From NCBI GenBank assembly GCA_024641725.1, contig JAHECM010000044.1, forward strand, positions 1-5,486: 5,486 nucleotides of DNA, written 5' to 3'. Position numbers and translations under genes: made by a program. The notes under the pieces were generated by a model. It had not been told where the DNA came from. It saw only the letters and a list, made by a program, of their open reading frames with translations, and ran no database searches. The DNA comes from Limnohabitans sp. (GTDB lineage: Bacteria; Pseudomonadota; Gammaproteobacteria; Burkholderiales; Burkholderiaceae_C). Shown here one piece after another: positions 1-5,361 of this stretch. How positions within the stretch are numbered: position 1 is the stretch's first letter; each line of letters starts with the position of its first letter.

Positions 1-237
1 GTGAACATCGAAGTCTGGAACGCCGTCATGGCCCCGGCCCGCATGCCCGCCGCGCACCAGGCGCGCTTGAGCGCCGAGCTGGAGAAAATTTTGAACTCGC
101 GCGACATCCGCCAAAAACTCTTTTTGCAGGGCTGGAAGGTGGACGACGCCAGCGCCAAAGGCTTGGCGGCGCGCATCCAGCAAGACACCCGGATTTACCG
201 CGACACCATCGCACGCAACAAGATTCGGATCGACTGA
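1..237 (+). CDS. Bug/TctC-family tripartite tricarboxylate transporter substrate-binding protein, C-terminal fragment
   Basis: Only the last 78 residues are inside the window; the gene begins upstream, so the GTG at base 1 is an internal codon and not a start. The visible pattern is typical of the end of Bug (TctC) proteins: a VWNAVMAPARMP segment (the family has W-x-x-x-x-AP-x-x-x-P), an amphipathic helix with RLSAELEKIL, then a segment resembling the family's 'D-x-R-x-x-L-x-x-x-G' (here DIRQKLFLQGW), and a final helix of the 'I-x-x-D-x-x-x-Y' type (IQQDTRIYRD). These are periplasmic binding proteins that deliver carboxylates or similar small solutes to TctAB-type membrane permeases, or act as orphan receptors. 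The ligand cannot be read from this fragment. The neighbouring uronate/aldarate genes make a sugar acid possible, but four other genes lie between and some point the other way. Stop is TGA at 235-237, only 6 bp from the end of the convergent small gene. Confidence 0.85.
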   Translation: MNIEVWNAVMAPARMPAAHQARLSAELEKILNSRDIRQKLFLQGWKVDDASAKGLAARIQQDTRIYRDTIARNKIRID

Positions 238-243
238 AGCCGC

Positions 244-570
244 TCAGGCCGTGGGCGCTGTGGCCCATTCAGGCAAGGCCCATTGCAGCAACTCGGCCAA
301 GCGGCAAATCACCCAGCGGGCCTCCGGGGCCTGCACCACCACCGGCTCGGTCAAGAGGCCTTGCAGGCAGCGCTCCAGCACGAGGTCTTCGGTGATGCCC
401 AGCTGAAACTGCATGTTCGCGGCTTGTTCGGTCAGCAAATTGGCCAGGTCCTCGCACAGTTCGTAGCGCTGCGCCATCTCGCGTTGGCCGATGCTGGGCT
501 TGACCTTGCCGGGGGGCACAAACAGCGCCATGAACGAAGGCGGAAGGTGGATCTGGGATTCTTCGGACAT
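244..570 (-). CDS. Conserved small cytosolic protein of unknown function (108 aa)
   Basis: A 108-residue acidic protein beginning MSEESQIHLPPSFMALF. I do not recognise a domain with a defined activity. It looks like a small Burkholderiales family that begins with a short polar stretch, then 'IxxPxSFxALF', a central helical YELCEDLANLLTEQA block (residues about 36-50), a 'LGITEDLVLERCLQGLL' block (about 57-73) and a final RWVICRLAELLQW helix (about 85-97). From memory, homologues have sometimes been labelled 'ATPase with chaperone activity', but no Walker A or other nucleotide-binding motif is visible, so that label should not be trusted. No signal peptide or membrane segment is seen. The frame is open further upstream to 786, but I chose the ATG at 570 because the recognisable family-like sequence starts there and the upstream part overlaps the divergent MFS gene. 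No clear Shine-Dalgarno is visible. It is divergent from the MFS gene and convergent with the Bug gene. Confidence 0.72.
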   Translation of the reverse strand: MSEESQIHLPPSFMALFVPPGKVKPSIGQREMAQRYELCEDLANLLTEQAANMQFQLGITEDLVLERCLQGLLTEPVVVQAPEARWVICRLAELLQWALPEWATAPTA

Positions 571-606
571 GGGCGCTGTGCGGTGTGCGGTGTGGGAGCA
601 AGCTGG

Positions 607-620
607 GCAGTTTAAACTGC
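607..620. promoter_or_regulatory. Perfect 14-bp palindrome in a divergent intergenic region, candidate operator
   Basis: GCAGTTTAAACTGC reads identically on both strands and lies between the divergent starts at 570 (-) and 680 (+). Its AT-rich core stands out in GC-rich surroundings. A dimeric regulator site is a reasonable guess, but no cognate regulator gene is adjacent and no clear -35/-10 pair was seen around it. Confidence 0.35.
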
Positions 621-634
621 AGCGCATCCTTCCT

Positions 635-652
635 GGCCCAGGTTCTTGGGCC
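635..652. repeat. Inverted repeat GGCCCA-N6-TGGGCC
   Basis: A perfect 6-bp inverted repeat with a 6-nt spacer, 27 bp before the MFS start codon. In RNA it would form a small GC-rich hairpin in the MFS 5' leader; as DNA it could be a binding site. No T-tract follows, so a terminator is not supported. It may be chance at this GC content. Confidence 0.3.
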
Positions 653-679
653 GACTTTGCGATCCATCGCCCGTTCTGA

Positions 680-1870
680 ATGCACCCATCCACCCCCAAG
701 TCAGCGCCGTATGGCCTGTTGATCGCCAATTTGCTGGCCCAAATTTCGTTCGGCCTGTTGGCCATGACGGTCTGCCTGCCGTCCATGCAGGAGTGGGGCC
801 AGCTGTTTGGCGGCAGCCAGGCGGCGGTACAACTGACCTTCAGCGCCTACGTGGTGACTTATGGCGCGTTTCAGCTGCTGTACGGCCCCTTGTCGGACCG
901 CTATGGCCGCCGTGGGGTGCTGTTGGTGGGCTTGTCGGTGGCGGGCATCGGTTCGGTGATGGCTGCTGTGGCCCCGAGTTTGGCTTGGTTGATCTTTGCG
1001 CGCGCTTTGCAAGGCGCGGGCAGCGCGGCCGGCATGGTGGTCGGGCGCTCGGCGGTGCAGGACCTGTTTCAAGGCCCCGAGCGCACGCGGGTCATGGCCT
1101 ACATCGGCATGACCTTGGGTTTGTGCCCACCCACAGCCACCTTGATCGGTGGGCAGCTGCATGTGCATCTGGGCTGGCAGGCCAACTTTGTGCTGATGGC
1201 GGTGTTGTCGGTGCTGTTGCTGGCCGCCGCGTGGTGGGGCTTGCCCACGCCCCTCAAGTCCGCGCCCAAAGACAGCCATTGGCTGGCGGACATGGGGCGG
1301 GCCTATGCGCGGCTGGCCCGAGAGAAGACCTTTTGGCTGTATGTGCTGGTGCTGGCCGCGACCACGGCCACCTTTTATGTGTTTTTGGCGGGCGCGCCCA
1401 TCGTGCTGGGCAGCTACGGTGTGGGGCCGCAAAGCATTGGCTGGTACATCATGGCGGTGCCGGTGGCCTACATCGTGGGCAATTACCTGACCAGCCAATG
1501 GATTCACCAAAAGGGCGAGCGCCGGATGATGGGCCTGGGGTTGTCCGCGTCGCTGGCCTCATTGGCCTTGCTGCTGGCGCTGGGCTGGGCGGGCTGGCAA
1601 AGCCCACTGGCCTTTGCTTTGCCTTTGCTGCTGCTGGGCCTGGGGCACGGCTTTTTGAACCCACCCGCACTGGCGGGGACGGTGGGCGTGATCCCCGCAT
1701 TGGCCGGTTCGGCCGCTGCCGTGGCCGGGCTGATGCAGCAGCTCATGGGCGCGCTTGGAGGCTACGCGGTCGGCTTGGTCAGCCACCACGGCGCGGTCAA
1801 CCTGGGTCTGTTGATGACCGCCTTCACCCTTTGCTCTGCCCTTGCGCTGGTGCTGCTGAACCGCCGCTGA
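680..1870 (+). CDS. Bcr/CflA-type MFS multidrug/metabolite efflux transporter
   Basis: A 396-residue inner-membrane protein with about 12 hydrophobic segments, the usual length for the Bcr/CflA (DHA1) group of proton-driven exporters. The MFS motif A between TM2 and TM3 is intact at residues 69-78 (GPLSDRYGRR). TM1 ends in CLPSMQ (residues 32-37), like the 'LPxM' of this group. A 'RALQGAGSAAGMVVGRSAVQDLF' stretch (TM4, residues 108-130) and the 'GWQANF' at 165-170 after TM5 match the family's RxxQGxGxxxG and GWRxxF signatures. The central loop (about 188-213) separates the two six-helix halves. The substrate cannot be predicted; Bcr/CflA members export drugs such as bicyclomycin or chloramphenicol and some export cysteine or sugars. 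A TGA at 677-679 immediately precedes the ATG in frame, so the start cannot be further upstream; no good ribosome site is visible. The downstream neighbour yjdM is convergent, so this is probably a single-gene unit. Confidence 0.9.
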   Translation: MHPSTPKSAPYGLLIANLLAQISFGLLAMTVCLPSMQEWGQLFGGSQAAVQLTFSAYVVTYGAFQLLYGPLSDRYGRRGVLLVGLSVAGIGSVMAAVAPSLAWLIFARALQGAGSAAGMVVGRSAVQDLFQGPERTRVMAYIGMTLGLCPPTATLIGGQLHVHLGWQANFVLMAVLSVLLLAAAWWGLPTPLKSAPKDSHWLADMGRAYARLAREKTFWLYVLVLAATTATFYVFLAGAPIVLGSYGVGPQSIGWYIMAVPVAYIVGNYLTSQWIHQKGERRMMGLGLSASLASLALLLALGWAGWQSPLAFALPLLLLGLGHGFLNPPALAGTVGVIPALAGSAAAVAGLMQQLMGALGGYAVGLVSHHGAVNLGLLMTAFTLCSALALVLLNRR

Positions 1871-1903
1871 GGGCCGCTTGCCATGGCGGGCTGACAGAGC
1901 TAT

Positions 1904-1930
1904 GTCATTGCGAACGAAGCGCGGCAATCC
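1904..1930. repeat. Palindromic 'GTCATTGCGA...GCAATCC' dispersed repeat, single copy
   Basis: The 27-bp stretch begins GTCATTGCGAACGAAGC and ends GCGGCAATCC. ATTGC (1907-1911) pairs with GCAAT (1924-1928) to give a hairpin with an internal GCG/CGC-rich part. This matches my memory of a widely dispersed intergenic repeat with the form GTCATTGCGAnnnAGCGnnGCAATCC seen in several proteobacteria. It sits in the 78-bp gap between the convergent ends of the MFS and yjdM genes, the usual place for such elements, and may work as a bidirectional transcription stop or mRNA 3' protector. No second copy is in this window. Confidence 0.6.
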
Positions 1931-1948
1931 AGGGTCAGGGCAGCCCTT

Positions 1949-2290
1949 TCAGCTGGCCTTTTTCACAAACTCGGTTTTGAGTTGCATGGGGCCAAAGCCG
2001 TCCACTTTGCAGTCGATGTCGTGGTCGCCCTCGATCAGGCGGATGTTCTTGACCTTGGTGCCCACTTTGACCACCGAGGACGAACCTTTGATCTTCAAGT
2101 CTTTGACCAAGGTGACCGTGTCACCGTCTTGCAGCACATTGCCATTGGCATCTTTCCAGACTTTGACGGCTTCGGTGGCGCTGGCCTCAGCGGGGTTCCA
2201 CTCGTGGCCGCAGCTGGGGCAGATCAGCAAGTTGCCGTCTTCGTAGGTGTATTCGTCTTGGCATTGGGGGCAGGGGGGCAGGGCGCTCAT
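1949..2290 (-). CDS. yjdM: Zinc-ribbon protein YjdM (PhnA family)
   Basis: A 113-residue protein that matches E. coli YjdM (formerly PhnA, about 111 residues) closely along its whole length as I remember it. The N-terminal zinc ribbon has two CxxC pairs at C7/C10 and C24/C27, with EYTYEDGN between them. The C-terminal PhnA domain contains VKDANGNVLQDGDTVT-like, LKIKGSSSVVKVGTK-like, IRLIEGDHDIDC and DGFGPMQLK segments, ending in EFVKK. Despite the old name, this protein is not phosphonoacetate hydrolase and its true role is not established; it is a small soluble cytoplasmic protein. The frame is open to 2332, but the ATG at 2290 gives the normal family N-terminus (MSALPPCPQC), so I chose it. 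No strong ribosome site is seen. It is divergent from the lactonase gene and shows no C-P lyase genes nearby, so its context says little about function. Confidence 0.93.
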   Translation of the reverse strand: MSALPPCPQCQDEYTYEDGNLLICPSCGHEWNPAEASATEAVKVWKDANGNVLQDGDTVTLVKDLKIKGSSSVVKVGTKVKNIRLIEGDHDIDCKVDGFGPMQLKTEFVKKAS

Positions 2291-2338
2291 GGGGGCTTTC
2301 GCAAAAAGGGAATCAACCCTGCGATTGTCCATGCTGGC

Positions 2339-2367
2339 GGGCGTGGCTTGGCTGGGGCAGGGGCGGG
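2339..2367 (+). other. G-rich tract, possible long-loop G-quadruplex
   Basis: Four G-runs of three or four lie at 2339-2341, 2354-2357, 2360-2363 and 2365-2367 in the gap between yjdM and the lactonase gene. The last three are separated by 1-2 nt, but the first loop is 12 nt, longer than the canonical limit of 7. The tract is on the lactonase sense strand and would be in its upstream region. I see no other convincing regulatory element in this 125-bp gap. Confidence 0.25.
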
Positions 2368-2415
2368 ATGTGCAGGTGAGGCATTGAAGGCGGAGCTTTT
2401 CGGAAGCCCGCTAAC

Positions 2416-3426
2416 ATGTGCGCCATGAGCGAATCTACTTTTTTGACCCAGTCCGCAGCCCCCGGCGCTGCTTTTGCATTTGAGCCCAGCCAGCGCTACC
2501 CCGACCCGCGTGTGCAGGTGCTGGACCCGTCTTTTGCCAAATACCGCATCTTCAGCAGCACGGTTGAGATGTTGGGCAGCGGCATGCGCTGGGCCGAGGG
2601 GCCGGTGTGGTTTGGTGATGGCCGCTACCTGTTGGTCAGCGACATTCCGAACAACCGCATCTTGCGTTACGACGAGGCCACGGGCGGCTGGGGCGTGTTC
2701 CGTGCGCCGTCCAACTTTGCCAACGGTTTGGCGCGTGACACCCAGGGCCGCTTGTTGGCTTGCGAGCATGGCGGGCGGCGCATCACCCGCACCGAGTACG
2801 ACGGCAGCGTGACCGTGCTGGCCGACCGGTTTGACGGCCAGCGCCTGAATTCGCCCAACGACATCGTGTGCCAGTCCAATGGCGCAGTGTGGTTCACCGA
2901 CCCGCCCTTTGGCATTGGCGGCCACTGGGAGGGCGAAAAAGCTCAGGCCGAACTGCCGCACGCCGTGTACCGCATTGACCCCGCCTCGGGCGAGTTGCGG
3001 CAGGTGTTGACCGATTTGGCGGGCCCGAACGGTTTGGCTTTTGCGCCTGGCGAGCGGGTGCTCTACATCGTCGAAAGCCGGGCCCAACCGCACCGCAAAG
3101 TGTGGGCCTACGACGTGGACGTGTCGGGGGCCTTGTCGGGCAAACGCTTGGTGATCGACGCCCAAGGCCCTGGAGCTTTGGACGGCATTGCGGTGGACGA
3201 GGACGGCAACATTTGGTGCGGCTGGGGCAGCAGTGGCAGCGCCGATGCGCAGCCCGAATTGCTGGACGGCGTGCGCGTGTTCAACCCGCAAGGCCAGGCG
3301 ATCGGCCACATCCATCTGCCTGAGCGTTGCGCCAACCTGTGCTTTGGCGGCGCTGGCCGCAACCGCCTGTTCATGGCCGCGAGCCACTCCTTGTATGCGC
3401 TGTACGTGGAGACGCGCGGGGCTTGA
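2416..3426 (+). CDS. SMP-30/gluconolactonase/LRE-family sugar lactonase
   Basis: A 336-residue, six-bladed beta-propeller hydrolase expected to open sugar lactones in the cytoplasm; no signal peptide is seen. Family metal-site residues are recognisable: E61 in AEGPVW, N205 in GPNGLAF and D256 in LDGIAVDEDGNIW, while N148 in NSPNDIV corresponds to the substrate/metal-side asparagine. It carries further segments typical of one proteobacterial subgroup: SDIPNNRILRYD (75-86), EHGGRRITRTEYDG (117-130), FTDPPFGI (160-167) and LPERCANLCFGG (301-312). About 40 residues precede the first propeller strand, making it somewhat longer than the usual 290-310. The start could be ATG 2416 or ATG 2425; 2416 has a weak GGAA 10 nt upstream. 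Proximity to udh and kdgD suggests hydrolysis of the aldarolactone made by Udh, but the subgroup looks more like general gluconolactonases than the characterised UxuL lactonases, and the gene is not in the udh transcription unit. Substrate assignment is therefore tentative. Confidence 0.9.
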   Translation: MCAMSESTFLTQSAAPGAAFAFEPSQRYPDPRVQVLDPSFAKYRIFSSTVEMLGSGMRWAEGPVWFGDGRYLLVSDIPNNRILRYDEATGGWGVFRAPSNFANGLARDTQGRLLACEHGGRRITRTEYDGSVTVLADRFDGQRLNSPNDIVCQSNGAVWFTDPPFGIGGHWEGEKAQAELPHAVYRIDPASGELRQVLTDLAGPNGLAFAPGERVLYIVESRAQPHRKVWAYDVDVSGALSGKRLVIDAQGPGALDGIAVDEDGNIWCGWGSSGSADAQPELLDGVRVFNPQGQAIGHIHLPERCANLCFGGAGRNRLFMAASHSLYALYVETRGA

Positions 3427-3455
3427 GCCCCTGTTTTCGTCGGCGTCAAATGGCC

Positions 3456-3533
3456 AGGAGCCGCGCTGCGCGCGCGGTGGGTTTCAAACCAGCGGGGTGG
3501 GCGTCAAACCATCGCGCACGGGGTGCTGCTCCT
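3456..3533. repeat. REP/BIME-like inverted pair of GC-rich units
   Basis: Two 28-bp units face each other. The left (3456-3483, + strand) and right (3506-3533, read on - strand) both start AGGAGC and align without gaps at 21 of 28 positions, sharing a late GCGCG block and a TGG. Each unit is GC-rich and self-complementary enough to form a small hairpin, and the pair together could fold into a cruciform. This architecture resembles REP doublets of pseudomonads and other proteobacteria (which contain GTAGGAGC). It lies between the convergent 3' ends of the lactonase and regulator genes, a typical REP position. Possible roles are mRNA 3' stabilisation or termination. Confidence 0.55.
3476..3511 (+). 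repeat. Tandem 16-bp direct repeat with 20-bp period
   Basis: GGTGGGTTTCAAACCA (3476-3491) is repeated as GGTGGGCGTCAAACCA (3496-3511), with 14 of 16 positions identical. The first copy contains the near-palindrome GGTTT-C-AAACC. It overlaps the inner parts of the REP-like inverted pair, so it may be part of that element's own structure and not a separate one. The remainder of the 188-bp gap 3427-3614 shows no ORF I would support. Confidence 0.5.
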
Positions 3534-3614
3534 ACAGCCCTGCGGTTGGCTTGGCAGGGGTGATGCAGCGATTCGCGATACCAACTCAAAAGACATCGTA
3601 CAACTTAACGAGGC

Positions 3615-4394
3615 TCAGGCGGCTTCGTCGCGGGCTTTGCGCAGGCGGTCGCGGCTGTTGGACAGGTGGGTGCGCATGGCGGCGCGGGCGGACTCGACCT
3701 CGTGGTGGCGGATGGCGTTGTAGATGCTTTCGTGCTCGCCATGCACGCGCTCCAAATAGGCTTGGCGGCCTTCGGGGGCTTGGTCGGCGGTCTTGATGCG
3801 GGTGCGCGGAATGATGTGCGTGCCCAAGTAAGTCATGAGGTCGGCAAAGTGGCGGTTGCCTGTGGTTTTGGCCACTTCCATGTGGAATTGAAAGTCGCTG
3901 GGCACCGCGTCCGACTGGCTGTGGATGGCGCTGGCGAAGCCGTGCAGGGCCGAGGCCATGGCGGTCAGTTGCTCGGGTGTGGCGCGTTGCGCGGCCAGGC
4001 CTGCAGCCTCGGTTTCCAGGCTGATGCGCAGCTCCAGCACCGCGATCACGTCGTCGATGGTGGCCATGTCGGCGTCGGCAATGCGGAAGTTGTGGGTGCT
4101 GGGCGCTTGCAACACAAAGGTGCCAATGCCGTGCCGGGTTTCGGCATGGCCCGAAGCCTGCAAGCGAGAGATCGCTTCGCGCACCACGGTGCGGCTGACG
4201 CTCAGGTCGGCCATGATGGCCGATTCGGTGGGCAGCTTGTCGCCGGCTTGCAGCTGGCCGCTTTCGATTTGCTGCAACACATGCAGCACCACCTCTTGAA
4301 CCAGACCGCCGCGACGGTTTCGGGGGGCCCTGACGGGCGAGGGCGCTGCGTTGGCTGTAGCGGCTGAGGAGGGGGCAATGGGGCTGGCAGTCAT
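3615..4394 (-). CDS. GntR-family (FadR/FCD subfamily) transcriptional regulator, probable uronate/aldarate regulator
   Basis: A 259-residue cytoplasmic DNA-binding protein. Residues about 28-95 form the GntR winged helix: a helix with LVQEVVLHVLQQIESGQL, then GDKLPTESAI (51-60), the recognition region LSVSRTVVREAISRLQASG (64-82) and the wing HGIGTFV (88-94). The FCD effector domain follows from about 110 to 250. Its expected metal/ligand residues are visible at D168 and H172 (DFQFH), H221 (HGEHESI) and H243 (MRTHL), so it probably binds a carboxylated sugar acid through a metal ion. The first 27 residues are Ala/Pro/Ser-rich and likely disordered. The frame is open to an ATG at 4445, but the ATG at 4394 is preferred because a promoter-like -10 (TATGCT, 4431-4436) falls inside the longer version. 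Being divergent from udh, it likely controls udh-kdgD and itself. Effector identity is inferred from neighbours only. Confidence 0.92.
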   Translation of the reverse strand: MTASPIAPSSAATANAAPSPVRAPRNRRGGLVQEVVLHVLQQIESGQLQAGDKLPTESAIMADLSVSRTVVREAISRLQASGHAETRHGIGTFVLQAPSTHNFRIADADMATIDDVIAVLELRISLETEAAGLAAQRATPEQLTAMASALHGFASAIHSQSDAVPSDFQFHMEVAKTTGNRHFADLMTYLGTHIIPRTRIKTADQAPEGRQAYLERVHGEHESIYNAIRHHEVESARAAMRTHLSNSRDRLRKARDEAA

Positions 4395-4412
4395 CTTTTT
4401 TTCGTCCCGGTT

Positions 4413-4432
4413 CTTGACAAGGTTTTGACAAG
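4413..4432. promoter_or_regulatory. Two direct TTGACAAG repeats, candidate operator
   Basis: TTGACAAG occurs at 4414-4421 and 4425-4432, exactly 11 bp apart, about one helical turn. Each core is a small odd palindrome (TTG-A-CAA; the first extends to CTTG-A-CAAG). The copies overlap the proposed -35 of udh and the region just after the proposed -10 of the regulator gene, so a bound protein could silence both promoters. The divergent FCD regulator is the obvious candidate, but the sequence does not prove it. Confidence 0.5.
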
Positions 4433-4442
4433 CATACAGAAT
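4414..4442 (+). promoter_or_regulatory. Predicted sigma-70 promoter for udh-kdgD
   Basis: A perfect -35 hexamer TTGACA (4414-4419) is followed by a 17-bp spacer and CAGAAT (4437-4442), which matches four of six bases of the -10 consensus. Transcription would begin near 4449 and give a leader of about 37 nt before the udh ATG. The second TTGACA at 4425-4430 has no good -10 at proper spacing. Confidence 0.5.
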
Positions 4443-4459
4443 CACCAGTCATCAGACAA
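4431..4459 (-). promoter_or_regulatory. Predicted sigma-70 promoter for the GntR-family regulator
   Basis: On the minus strand TTGTCT (4459-4454) serves as a -35 with four of six consensus bases, followed by a 17-bp spacer and TATGCT (4436-4431) as a -10 with four of six. Transcription would start near 4424, about 30 nt before the ATG at 4394. It overlaps the udh promoter face to face, so the two polymerases would compete. Confidence 0.4.
4449..4459. promoter_or_regulatory. FadR-type operator-like near-match
   Basis: On the minus strand TTGTCTGATGA fits the FadR-subfamily pattern TNGTNNNACNA as I remember it, with one mismatch. It covers the proposed -35 of the regulator gene and the predicted udh transcription start. 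A short degenerate pattern like this is weak evidence, but its position is apt for autoregulation. Confidence 0.3.
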
Positions 4460-4485
4460 CCTACAACTGAAGTGATTCTCAAAAA

Positions 4486-5289
4486 ATGACAATCCCATCC
4501 CATCACACCTTGCTCATGACGGGCGCTGCGGGCGGTTTGGGCCAGGCCCTGCGCGAGCGGCTCAAAGCCAATTGCCAGGTGCTGCGCCTGAGCGATGTCA
4601 GCCCCATGGCCCCCGCCCAAGCGGGTGAAGAAGTGGTGCAGGCCGACCTGTCCGACGCCGCGGCCGTGCAAGCCATGGTGGCGGGTTGTCAGGCCATCGT
4701 GCACTTGGGTGGCGTGTCCACCGAGCAGCCTTGGACGCCGGTGTTGCAGGCCAACATCATTGGGGCCTACAACCTGTACGAGGCGGCGCGCATCCATGGT
4801 GTCAAGCGGGTGATTTTTGCCAGCTCCAACCACGTCATGGGGTTTTACCGCCAAAGCGAGGTGGTGGACGCATTGAGCCCGCCTCGGCCCGATGGCTTGT
4901 ACGGCCTGAGCAAGGCCTTTGGCGAAGACCTGTCGCGCCTGTACTTTGACCGCTACGGCATCGAGACCGCTTGCCTGCGCATTGGCTCTTCTTTCCCCGA
5001 GCCCAAAGACCGCCGCATGCTGGCCAGTTGGCTGAGCTATGGCGACTTGCACCGCTTGATCACCGCCTGCCTGACCACGCCGGTGCTGGGCCACAGCATC
5101 GTGTACGGCACGTCTGACAACAGCGTGAGCTGGTACGACAACCACCTCGCGCGCCACATTGGCTACCGCCCGCAAGACAGCTCGGACCCCTTCCGCGAGG
5201 CCGTGTATGCCCGCACCCCCGAGCCCGACCTGTCTGACCCCGCCGTCCGGTTTCAAGGCGGTGGTTTTGTCAAAGTTGGCCCGCTCTGA
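4486..5289 (+). CDS. udh: Uronate dehydrogenase (NAD-dependent)
   Basis: A 267-residue short-chain dehydrogenase (extended SDR type) that oxidises D-galacturonate or D-glucuronate at C1 with NAD+ to the corresponding aldarolactone in the cytoplasm. It is collinear with characterised Udh proteins of about 265 residues, such as that of Agrobacterium as I recall it. Visible features: the Rossmann motif TGAAGGLG (12-19), the catalytic Y139 and K143 in YGLSK with S114 in FASSNH, and substrate-site residues S78, N115, H116, S168 (RIGS) and R177 that sit at a constant +3 offset from the Agrobacterium positions. NIIGAYNLYEAAR (90-102) and the C-terminal VRFQGGGFV (254-262) are Udh hallmarks. It starts at ATG 4486; the ribosome site is weak (GAAG about 13 nt upstream). 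It is the first gene of a unit that continues into kdgD after 72 bp, and is divergent from the FCD regulator. All key residues are intact. Confidence 0.94.
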   Translation: MTIPSHHTLLMTGAAGGLGQALRERLKANCQVLRLSDVSPMAPAQAGEEVVQADLSDAAAVQAMVAGCQAIVHLGGVSTEQPWTPVLQANIIGAYNLYEAARIHGVKRVIFASSNHVMGFYRQSEVVDALSPPRPDGLYGLSKAFGEDLSRLYFDRYGIETACLRIGSSFPEPKDRRMLASWLSYGDLHRLITACLTTPVLGHSIVYGTSDNSVSWYDNHLARHIGYRPQDSSDPFREAVYARTPEPDLSDPAVRFQGGGFVKVGPL

Positions 5290-5308
5290 TCTGTTGGCTT
5301 CTCAGACC

Positions 5309-5345
5309 CCACACCCTGCAATCCACACCCTACACCCCACACTTT
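5309..5345 (+). repeat. C-rich, G-poor spacer with a 14-bp periodic CCACAC repeat
   Basis: CCACAC recurs at 5309, 5323 and 5337, exactly 14 bp apart; the first two copies extend to CCACACCCT. The surrounding 50 nt (5301-5350) contain 26 C and only 2 G. In the udh-kdgD transcript this would be unstructured and C-rich, a composition associated with Rho loading sites. It may alternatively just be replication-slippage sequence. Confidence 0.45.
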
Positions 5346-5348
5346 CTC

Positions 5349-5353
5349 AAGGA
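5349..5353 (+). promoter_or_regulatory. Shine-Dalgarno site of kdgD
   Basis: AAGGA lies 8 nt before the ATG at 5362, the best ribosome-binding site in the window, and it fixes the kdgD start. Confidence 0.75.
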
Positions 5354-5361
5354 CCTTTTTC

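Noticed and set aside
1..3. GTG at the first base as a gene start
   Set aside because: The downstream protein is the C-terminal part of a family of about 320 residues, so the GTG is an internal valine codon.
571..786. N-terminal extension of the small unknown protein up to an ATG at 786
   Set aside because: The extension would overlap the start of the divergent exporter, and its sequence does not look like part of the protein family; the ATG at 570 gives the natural N-terminus.
1871..1890. Possible terminator hairpin after the MFS gene (CCGC 1874-1877 with GCGG 1886-1889)
   Set aside because: The stem is only four base pairs with an eight-base loop and no following T-run.
646..1980. Plus-strand open frame (444 codons) overlapping the MFS gene
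   Set aside because: It is a shadow frame of the exporter; the product is Gly/Ala/Arg-rich with no membrane pattern or recognisable domain.
2287..3387. Minus-strand open frame (366 codons) antisense to the lactonase
   Set aside because: Composition is Ala/His/Val/Gln-rich with no motif, while the opposite strand encodes a clear SMP-30 protein with its metal-site residues.
4395..4445. N-terminal extension of the GntR regulator to an ATG at 4445
   Set aside because: The extra 17 residues cover the promoter-like elements and repeats; the ATG at 4394 leaves a sensible leader.
3586..5256. Long minus-strand open frame (556 codons) across the regulator and udh
   Set aside because: It is in another frame over two genes with strong family matches and intact key residues; its product is His/Arg/Gln-rich and low-complexity, as expected from antisense reading of GC-rich coding DNA.
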